NCBI GenBank assembly: GCA_905215555.1
Contig: CAJMQU010000023.1
Location: forward strand, 5,585-69,584
DNA: 64,000 nt
From: an uncultured bacterium
GTDB taxonomy: Bacteria; Bacteroidota; Bacteroidia; Bacteroidales; Bacteroidaceae
Direction: 5' to 3'
Position numbers and translations under genes: made by a program. The notes below the pieces were generated by a model. That model ran no database searches, was not told where the DNA came from, and was given only the letters and a program-made list of their open reading frames with translations. Positions 53,737 through 61,010 of the stretch are shown piece after piece (position 1 is the stretch's first letter; the number at the start of each line of letters is the position of its first letter).

Positions 53737-54279
53737 TTATTTTTGCAGAAATCCTTCAGAAATCTTTTCATTTAATTCAGAAACGATATCCTTATAGTCA
53801 GCCCGCCTGCCACACGCACGTATCTCTAATAACGGATATTTCTCGACAATGTTCGCCATTAAATCTTCTATAGAAGGGGCTTCCGGAAGTTTGCTGTACT
53901 CTTCATAAGTATAGGTAAGAAAAGCAACATTAGGACCTATTCCTTTATTATCCAGCCAATAATCCTGTTCCAACAGAGTGGGCAAACGAAGTTCATCTCC
54001 CCAAAGCAAGTCGGTCGGGTGTGGGTAAGAAACAATTCGGCTACGCGACTGATCCATCATTACAGGCACCTGATGGGAGTAGTCCTTTTTCATCTTATAA
54101 ATATATACCACAGGAGAAGTAGAAGCTGAATTACCACCGGTCATCAAAGTAGTTGCAACCGAAGAGGTCAGCCCGTTTTTTTGTCCATCAGATATCATAA
54201 CACTCTCTTTCTTTACGGAACGGCAGCCTGCAAACAGCACAAGCAATGTTACCATTCCAATATTCATAACCTTCTTCAT
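53737..54279 (-). CDS. lipoprotein of unknown function, coupled to a C10 peptidase
   Basis: A 180-residue lipoprotein with signal peptide and lipobox (LLVLFAGC, Cys about 19). After a short Ser/Thr-rich linker the domain reads VVYIYKMKKDYSHQVPVMMD, SRIVSYPHPTDLLWGDELRL and VAFLTYTYEEYSKLPEAPSI. I recall similar Bacteroidales lipoproteins but no named function. Its ATG overlaps the stop of the upstream C10 peptidase gene by 4 bases (ATGA), so the two are translationally coupled. An accessory or inhibitory role towards the peptidase is possible but not shown by sequence. Confidence 0.7.
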   Translation of the reverse strand: MKKVMNIGMVTLLVLFAGCRSVKKESVMISDGQKNGLTSSVATTLMTGGNSASTSPVVYIYKMKKDYSHQVPVMMDQSRSRIVSYPHPTDLLWGDELRLPTLLEQDYWLDNKGIGPNVAFLTYTYEEYSKLPEAPSIEDLMANIVEKYPLLEIRACGRRADYKDIVSELNEKISEGFLQK

Positions 54280-56105
54280 TTCTTCACGAACTTACGGGTT
54301 TCAATACCTTTTTCTGTTTTTACTTGCAACATATAAACTCCGGCAGGATAACCGCCAAGAGCCAGAGAATAGGACGCTAACTTTTCTATTGGTTTCTTTT
54401 CCAATATTCTGCCATCCAGATCATATAATACAATTTCATCTATGGACTCAGTCGTATGCACCGTTACATAATCTTGCTCTACAAAGACTGATACGGTTTC
54501 CTCTTTTTCCGTTTTTTCAATAGAAGTAGGATCGACCTTCAGCACTATTTCAGAGACAGCACCACTTGCCCCCATCACTCTCTGCCATCCGTCCGAGTTC
54601 GAACTCTTGTAACGCAACCAGATACGGTCACCCGGATTTATAGTTGTCGTGATTTCACAAAGAATACCGTTATGACCATAACCAGTACCCGGTTTCCAGT
54701 CTGGGAGCTTCATCAAAGCAGAAATATCTTCTATAAATACCCCATCTTTATTCATCAGTGAAAGAACGAGTTCAGCATTAATATTGCTAAATCCCATATT
54801 AAAGAAATAATTTGCCGCAATAACAAAACGCTTTCTTGGTTGAAAATCAGTCTCAGTGGTAAACAAACCCTTACCAGCAGAATCAGCTCCCGGCATAAGA
54901 ACTATAGTTTCAACGTAAGCAGAGCCGGTTTGTGCTTTCCCTATGCCCAGAACAGCATCCTGACCGACAGTAAACCCGCCAACATTTCCTCCTATGCCCT
55001 GTCCTTCCGGCTTAAGCCCAGAAAGTAGATAAAGTCCATTACAATATCCACTCCAGCCCCAGTTCACAGAAAAATAATCATCGTCAGTATATCCGTCCAA
55101 AATAAACTGATGGCCTGCTCCTTCTTCATTGGCACCGCCGTACAGCACCAGCCGCCCCGCAGCAATTTCTTCTTTCATTATTTTATTCCATTCTACATCT
55201 GTATACCACTCACGCAACAAGAATCTGGCCCCCTTATCATAGCTCATATAGTTAATCAACCCTTGAATAGCTACTTGTGTAATAGCCCCCGTTCCTCCGT
55301 TTGCACTTGTGTCAAATTGAGCTTGTGACATAACTCCACAATCATACATTAAAGTAGCCACTGCGGACTTAGCTTCCGCAGACTCTCCGCCCTTATACGA
55401 AAGCGGCATTTTCTTCCAATCATACAAATGTCCCAATTGTCTGGATTCTATGCTTTTAGTAACTGACAAGTATCCCTGCATCATTTCATATTCATAAGCT
55501 GGAAGAGTACCCTCACCTTTTTCAGGCCACTCATAGTACTTCATCAGAATAGCTAGTGCTGTTGCAACACAACCTGTTACGGTTCTCGTTGCACCATTCA
55601 AAGGACAAAGAGCATTATAAGGAGCCCCCTGATCCCAATTGGCGGTATTAAGTTTTTTTTCAAGAGTTCCAACTGCCTTACGGGCTGCACTTTGCCAAGC
55701 TTCAACAGTAACCGCGGACGCTATACTGTTTTCCTCCCGTGCAGCATTTATCTGTTCCCGAAGTCCATTCATCCAATTTCGAATATTGCTAGGCATGCCA
55801 TCTACTACAAAGTTATTAGTATAAGAATAGCCAAGTATAGGCAAAGCTACATCATCACCCGCCACTATAACAAACCCATTGCTATCCGTACGATTAAAGA
55901 CATAAAAAGCAGGAGCTGTTCCGGCGGCACGCGTTTCCACTCTCTCTCCATCCCATACCAATTGTATCTGTGGAGATGCGCTACGAGTTTGCGCATTGAC
56001 ATTAAAAAAGTTTGCAGCCAGAGCCTGAGCCTGCTCTACCGATACGCTATCAGCATATAGCACACAGGTAAACAAGCAAAAAGAAAGGAATAGTAAATGC
56101 CTCAT
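54276..56105 (-). CDS. secreted C10-family cysteine peptidase with C-terminal sorting-like domain
   Basis: A 609-residue secreted protease. A signal peptide (LFLSFCLFTCVLYADS) is followed by a Spi-type propeptide with FYVFNRTDSNGFVIVAGDD. The catalytic domain (from about 155) has nucleophile Cys179 in TVTGCVATALAILMKYYEWP and His332 in EGAGHQFILDGY, followed by FSVNWGWSG: the streptopain (SpeB) arrangement. A beta-rich region leads to the last 85 residues, which end LGGYPAGVYMLQVKTEKG and then TRKFVKK, strongly like a type A sorting domain of type IX secretion. It is coupled to the lipoprotein gene downstream. Confidence 0.9.
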   Translation of the reverse strand: MRHLLFLSFCLFTCVLYADSVSVEQAQALAANFFNVNAQTRSASPQIQLVWDGERVETRAAGTAPAFYVFNRTDSNGFVIVAGDDVALPILGYSYTNNFVVDGMPSNIRNWMNGLREQINAAREENSIASAVTVEAWQSAARKAVGTLEKKLNTANWDQGAPYNALCPLNGATRTVTGCVATALAILMKYYEWPEKGEGTLPAYEYEMMQGYLSVTKSIESRQLGHLYDWKKMPLSYKGGESAEAKSAVATLMYDCGVMSQAQFDTSANGGTGAITQVAIQGLINYMSYDKGARFLLREWYTDVEWNKIMKEEIAAGRLVLYGGANEEGAGHQFILDGYTDDDYFSVNWGWSGYCNGLYLLSGLKPEGQGIGGNVGGFTVGQDAVLGIGKAQTGSAYVETIVLMPGADSAGKGLFTTETDFQPRKRFVIAANYFFNMGFSNINAELVLSLMNKDGVFIEDISALMKLPDWKPGTGYGHNGILCEITTTINPGDRIWLRYKSSNSDGWQRVMGASGAVSEIVLKVDPTSIEKTEKEETVSVFVEQDYVTVHTTESIDEIVLYDLDGRILEKKPIEKLASYSLALGGYPAGVYMLQVKTEKGIETRKFVKK

Positions 56106-56303
56106 ATATTATCATTTATGAAATACACTTGTGTAAATTGCGCTAATATAAAGATATTTACCGGAATGACAGCAAAAGAATTCTTTTTTTTGAGTAGCCT
56201 GTAGCAATCAAGAGGTTAAAACCATTCATCAGAATACAAAACAAGGCTACCCCAATGTATGAGATAGCCTCTGAAAGTTCATTTATATAAAGAAGGAGAA
56301 TCT
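56106..56303. other. gap between two peptidase genes
   Basis: The 198 bases contain no ORF. GTAGCCT (about 56193) and AGGCTAC (about 56254) could pair as a loose hairpin after the 56304 gene. No promoter consensus was seen for the downstream peptidase. Confidence 0.45.
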
Positions 56304-58430
56304 CTAGTTTGGATTATACAATACCTTTAAAACATTCTTTCCTTGTTTTATAATATAAAGACCGCTCTGTGATAATGCCACAGTAGCTTTTCCTCCTTTT
56401 AAACTTGCAATTTTACCCCCATAGCCGGAATATACATCAATCACTTCATCAAGGTTCTCACTGATAATATCCAAACCGGTATTTGTAGTAATAACTTTCA
56501 ATGGCTGAACAGATTCAGCCTGTTCAATGCCTGTTTCTACATCTTTGATGGTGAAAATGAGCCTCAATTCATTGCCCGTAAACTGTTTCCATGTACCTGC
56601 CTCCCGATAACTTCCTATAGCATAATATTTTCCTGCCGGTAATTCAGGATTTCCTGAAATAGTAATGGTAGTTGAAGCATTACCCGGTATTACGGTATAA
56701 TTGCTTATACGTGTATAGGGGACTAATGCTCCATTTTTACGTATATAAACAGCAAAATCGTCCTCATATTTCATACCTTTATTCTCTATTTGCAGTGTAA
56801 AAGTTATGTCTTTCCCCTCTACAGCTTCGCCAATCAATTCTGCCTGAGCCAATTGTGATAGCCCGAACTTATTATCCGGACTACTAAGCAGAATACTGTT
56901 GTCTGTGATTTCTATATTAAAACAAGTATTCATATCCTCTAATCCACGCAACATAGTCGGCACTTTCTCACCCACTTTTTGTGAAGCGAAGTGGAGCTGA
57001 TAGTTGCCGTTGGAAATCCCAGTAGGGACCACTCCGCTAAATGTAATACTATTCCATCCGCTTCCTATGGCTATGTCCGAAACTGAAGTCGGTTCTGTAA
57101 GGAATGTGATGAACTCATCTCCTTGATATAAAGCCAATCCGATGATGCCACTCATTGTAGTAGAAGTATTCCATATCTTTGTGAACTTTACACTGACACT
57201 CTCATTTCTTCCATATTGATTCTTCGTGGCATTCATACTTCCTTCCAATGTAAATCCACTGATAATCTCTCCGGTTGCTTCCGGTTGTACAAGAAGCATG
57301 ATATATTGCATGTCATTATAGGCACCACTTCCACTTCCTGTCCCCCCCGATCCGGGATTCAGAGCACTTAAAGAATAATATCCGTTTGCATATCCGCTCC
57401 ATCCCCAGTTAAAATGATACAGATCATCTTCATTGCAACCATCCAATACGAATGCATGGCCTCCCCCTGAACTTTGTCCATTATATAAGACAGGACGTCC
57501 AGCAAGTAATTCCTTCTGAATCATATTCTTCCAACGTCCTTCAGTGTTATAGTCACGTCCTTCAAAATAGATGTTAGGATTATACCCGAAAAATTTCGTC
57601 AATGCATTATATTGTTTGAAGATACCTGCACCGCTACCACCGGATGCACTCAAATTATAATCCATATCCATGGCAACGCCACAGTGAAACATCAATTCGG
57701 CTACAGCTTTCTTTTGTTCCTCAGTTGCGGTACTTGTGTATTGAGGTAACATCAAATTCCATTTATAGCTTGTCTCTCCAAAGTTTACGGAAAGTGTTCT
57801 TTTTAAAGTAGAAGTTGTATAACTGTGACTCCCTGTTCCCTGTTTGGGATACTCATAATATTTCATCACCATAGCCAGTGCCGTAGCTGCACAACCGGTA
57901 ACTGTCAGTTCGCCTTTTTCTTCCGGACAATCCAGATTATATGGATTTCCCTGATCCCATTCTATTTTATCCAACAACGGTGTGATAACCGGCGGAACTA
58001 CTCTCGTTACCAAGCCCTGAGCTTCAGCCAGATTTTCCACAGAACTACCATTTATATTCATCCGTTCTATTTCAGTTGCATAGAAATCCAGCCAATACCT
58101 GACGTTGGCAGGTAAATGTTCGTAATCCAAACTTCCTTTATCTGAATATGCTAATACGTCCCGTGCACAATCATCCCCCGAAATGATGACAAATCCCTTA
58201 TCATTCCCTGCATTAACAATATAATAAGCAGGATAAACCATGGCACGTGTCTGTATACTTTGTCCATTTATCAGTTTCAACTCCTTTGTATCAATATGCC
58301 TCATACTTACATGAGAACGTACAAATGTGCGGGCCACTTCTAATGCTTGCAGTGGAGTGCGCGGAGCCGCAAAAAGCCATCCTGAGCAGACCAGAAAAGC
58401 CAGAACAAAGATGATAATAGTTTTTTTCAT
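56304..58430 (-). CDS. secreted C10-family cysteine peptidase
   Basis: A 708-residue secreted protease with signal peptide (IIIFVLAFLVCSGWLFAA). The propeptide shows AYYIVNAGNDKGFVIISGDD. The catalytic domain begins near 153 (PLLDKIEWDQGNPYNLDCPE) with nucleophile Cys180 in TVTGCAATALAMVMKYYEYP, His325 in GGGHAFVLDGC and FNWGWSGYANGYYSLSA. Residues 390-630 are beta-rich, perhaps two immunoglobulin-like domains. The final 75 residues (IDVYSGYGGKIASLKGG then SGLYIIKQGKNVLKVLY) weakly resemble a sorting domain. It is longer than its neighbour and only moderately similar, so the pair arose by old duplication. Confidence 0.9.
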   Translation of the reverse strand: MKKTIIIFVLAFLVCSGWLFAAPRTPLQALEVARTFVRSHVSMRHIDTKELKLINGQSIQTRAMVYPAYYIVNAGNDKGFVIISGDDCARDVLAYSDKGSLDYEHLPANVRYWLDFYATEIERMNINGSSVENLAEAQGLVTRVVPPVITPLLDKIEWDQGNPYNLDCPEEKGELTVTGCAATALAMVMKYYEYPKQGTGSHSYTTSTLKRTLSVNFGETSYKWNLMLPQYTSTATEEQKKAVAELMFHCGVAMDMDYNLSASGGSGAGIFKQYNALTKFFGYNPNIYFEGRDYNTEGRWKNMIQKELLAGRPVLYNGQSSGGGHAFVLDGCNEDDLYHFNWGWSGYANGYYSLSALNPGSGGTGSGSGAYNDMQYIMLLVQPEATGEIISGFTLEGSMNATKNQYGRNESVSVKFTKIWNTSTTMSGIIGLALYQGDEFITFLTEPTSVSDIAIGSGWNSITFSGVVPTGISNGNYQLHFASQKVGEKVPTMLRGLEDMNTCFNIEITDNSILLSSPDNKFGLSQLAQAELIGEAVEGKDITFTLQIENKGMKYEDDFAVYIRKNGALVPYTRISNYTVIPGNASTTITISGNPELPAGKYYAIGSYREAGTWKQFTGNELRLIFTIKDVETGIEQAESVQPLKVITTNTGLDIISENLDEVIDVYSGYGGKIASLKGGKATVALSQSGLYIIKQGKNVLKVLYNPN

Positions 58431-58452
58431 ATTTCAATCTTATTTAATGATG

Positions 58453-58486
58453 AAAAGGCTATGCCGTAAAAGCAGCATAGCCTTTT
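58453..58486. terminator. hairpin after the Calx-beta-like lipoprotein gene
   Basis: AAAAGGCTATGC (58453-58464) and GCATAGCCTTTT (58475-58486) pair perfectly over 12 bases around a 10-base loop. It lies between the lipoprotein stop at 58519 and the peptidase start at 58430. It could stop or thin out transcription from SusC/SusD into the peptidase genes. Confidence 0.75.
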
Positions 58487-58518
58487 CTATACATAAAGTC
58501 AATTATTCAAAGAACAAT

Positions 58519-59394
58519 TTATTTTTTGGTCATGTAGCATTCTGCATATACAGCCCAATAACCTGCATACTCTCCAGAATCGAATACACCTACACCGATA
58601 ATTCCATCGGGATCAAATTCAATCCTGTCGAATGTTTCATTCCAAGTACCTTCCAGAGATTTGGACAATGCAGCAGTAAAATCCATTGGACAAACTCGTA
58701 CTTCACCCACAAATCCGAAATTGTATTTTGCATAAGTCGGACCTTGCACAACAGAAAGTGTTTCTGAAGTTTTATTATAATCTACCGTCCAAGGTATGGT
58801 TGCATCATATCCCGCTCCATCTGTAAATCCATTAAAGACATAACTCTTTTCCAGATTTGCTTCATCGCCACCATCGGAAATCGTCACAGTAAAGCTAACT
58901 GCACTACCATCTGTTGCTTTAACGGCATTAAATGTCCAAGTACCCATCAATTTGAAGTATGGATTCTTATCCACATCTTTCAGTATAACATTGCATGTAG
59001 AGGTTGCTCCTGCCTGCGCACCTTCTACATTTTCAATACTCACTTTCAGATTGCGGTCGTCATTCTCAGTCATACCGTCATCTAATAGACGCACCTCACA
59101 GCCAAAAGTATCACCGGCATCAACGGGGATATAAACGGTTGTAGCTGTAACAATATAATGCTCGTTCACAATGGCACTGCCATCTTCAACTTTAAATGTC
59201 ACTTTAATCATTCCGTTCCGTTCACCCTCAATTGCAAGAGGAATTTTTACTATACCAGCATTCTCATTGAAAATCACTTCAGATTGTGCAAATGAGACTG
59301 TCGTATTTGTACTGTTCATTGCTGGATCATCATCCGAACAGCCGACAATTAAGATTGTCAATAAAGCCAATAAATATATATTCAAATATTTCAT
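58519..59394 (-). CDS. SusCD-associated lipoprotein with Calx-beta-like domain
   Basis: A 291-residue lipoprotein (lipobox LIVGC, Cys about 19, followed by SDDDPAM; an acidic run after the Cys is the surface-export signal of Bacteroides lipoproteins). Residues 30-145 look like a Calx-beta domain: VSFAQSEVIFNENAGIVKIP, FKVEDGSAIVNEHYIV, and VRLLDDGMTENDDRNLKVSI. The C-terminal half is a separate beta-rich domain beginning YFKLMGTWTFNAVKATDG. It follows SusD, the usual place for a surface binding protein of the SusE/F or SGBP type, and may capture the substrate of this locus. Confidence 0.78.
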   Translation of the reverse strand: MKYLNIYLLALLTILIVGCSDDDPAMNSTNTTVSFAQSEVIFNENAGIVKIPLAIEGERNGMIKVTFKVEDGSAIVNEHYIVTATTVYIPVDAGDTFGCEVRLLDDGMTENDDRNLKVSIENVEGAQAGATSTCNVILKDVDKNPYFKLMGTWTFNAVKATDGSAVSFTVTISDGGDEANLEKSYVFNGFTDGAGYDATIPWTVDYNKTSETLSVVQGPTYAKYNFGFVGEVRVCPMDFTAALSKSLEGTWNETFDRIEFDPDGIIGVGVFDSGEYAGYWAVYAECYMTKK

Positions 59395-59420
59395 ATTTCA
59401 AAAATTAAGAATTCAACAAA

Positions 59421-60983
59421 TTAATATCCGGGATTTTGTTGGCCTTTGATCTGCGGATTAACGTCTGTTTCCGATTTTGGAATGGGCCATACCATTCGGA
59501 AGTCATCAGCTGCTTTAGTTAAAGCTGTTGTATTGGTACCACCAGGCAATAACACCAAAGCTGCGTCCTGAGTTGCATTTTCGCGATTTACTCCTAATCC
59601 CCATCGCTTCAAATCTGTCAGACGGAAACCTTCGCCAACTAATTCTTTGTGACGTTCGTCTTGGATATCAGCTAATAAAGCGTTCGGACTATTATAAGTA
59701 ACATCTACATAATCAACAAGGCGACTAGCTCTCAGTAAGTTCAGATACTTTGCTCCATTAATGATGTCGTTGTCACCGACATAGGCTTCGGCTGCAATCA
59801 AATACTGTTCGGAAATCCGGAAAGGTTTCGACTTATTGGTATAATGGTTGTCAACACCTACCACATTATAGATTTCCGGATTGCCGGGATATTTATCGAA
59901 TACGTAGATATCTCCTGTAGCGCCGGTAGAGACTTTTAACGTGAAAGGAGCAAAATAAGCTGCAAAACGAATATCGCGATCCTGTTCATAAAGGTCGATA
60001 AGCTTTTGTGAAGGAATGTAGTCCATTACCTGTGAAGAAAGATCATCCTTTTTATACTGTCCCCAGAAAGTAGTTCCTGTAGCGCTTCCCAATTCATCTG
60101 CACTCATGTAAATTTGCCAGATTACTTCAGAACCAGTATCTTTTACCCACATATTACGGAAAGCTTCGCCTCCATCTTCAGAATCCAATAAAGGATACTT
60201 CCCTCCACTGATCAGCGATGTTGAATGACTGATAGCCGTTGCATAATCCTTCATTTGCAACGCAACACGTGCTTGAAATGCAGTTACTACATCTTGAGAA
60301 ATATAGTTTAAAGCTCTTTGTGATTGGATAACTGTTTTACTTGTATTTACAAGTTTCTTGGCTTCTGTCAAATCACTGAGTATCTGTTCATAAGTTGCTT
60401 TCAGAGAAGAACGTCCCGGATAAGCACTTGCATCTGATGTCGGTGAATAAACCAATTGCAGAGGTAAGCCTAAATCACTTTCTGCAGTTGCGGGATTATA
60501 AGCTTTACAAAAATATCCCACCAGTTGAAAGTAATTATAAGCTCTTGTGAAATATGCTTCACCGGCATAAGCTGCAATGAGTTCTTTATTAGCGTCACTC
60601 AAATCGGTAACAGTACCATCCAGCACTTTATTATAGCCATCAATAAAGTAGTTACAACGTGCAATGTGCGCATAATGATTTTTCCATACCCCTTCAACAT
60701 TACCGTCTGAAGATTGGAAATCCCAACGATACTGATTGCCATATGAATTGGAAAAACCAGCCGTAGCGTGAAAATCATCACATTGTAACTCAGGAGTTAA
60801 TATGTACCCACCTGTTGTTAAGGAACGATAGTAGGAATATATTCCAATACGTGCATTTGCAAAGTCGTTCATTGTTGTCAGGTATTTAGACTCTTCTACT
60901 GAACTGTATGGGTATTTCTCCATATCGCAGGAAGAGAGACCTGTAACAAGCAATGTTGCTAATATGATAGATATTTTCTTCAT
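59421..60983 (-). CDS. susD: SusD/RagB-family nutrient-binding outer-membrane lipoprotein
   Basis: A 520-residue lipoprotein with lipobox (LVTGLSSC, Cys about 19). Family features are visible: YTRAYNYFQLVGYFC-like text (EAYFTRAYNYFQLVGYFCKA), PGRSSLKATYEQILSDLTEA, and the C-terminal RHKELVGEGFRLTDLKRWGL. SusD proteins cover the SusC transporter as a hinged lid and bind ligand. The gene lies 27 bases after SusC on the same strand. Ligand is unknown; the neighbouring peptidases suggest peptides. Confidence 0.93.
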   Translation of the reverse strand: MKKISIILATLLVTGLSSCDMEKYPYSSVEESKYLTTMNDFANARIGIYSYYRSLTTGGYILTPELQCDDFHATAGFSNSYGNQYRWDFQSSDGNVEGVWKNHYAHIARCNYFIDGYNKVLDGTVTDLSDANKELIAAYAGEAYFTRAYNYFQLVGYFCKAYNPATAESDLGLPLQLVYSPTSDASAYPGRSSLKATYEQILSDLTEAKKLVNTSKTVIQSQRALNYISQDVVTAFQARVALQMKDYATAISHSTSLISGGKYPLLDSEDGGEAFRNMWVKDTGSEVIWQIYMSADELGSATGTTFWGQYKKDDLSSQVMDYIPSQKLIDLYEQDRDIRFAAYFAPFTLKVSTGATGDIYVFDKYPGNPEIYNVVGVDNHYTNKSKPFRISEQYLIAAEAYVGDNDIINGAKYLNLLRASRLVDYVDVTYNSPNALLADIQDERHKELVGEGFRLTDLKRWGLGVNRENATQDAALVLLPGGTNTTALTKAADDFRMVWPIPKSETDVNPQIKGQQNPGY

Positions 60984-61010
60984 TGTTTTAATCTCTTTTA
61001 TAGTTAATGT

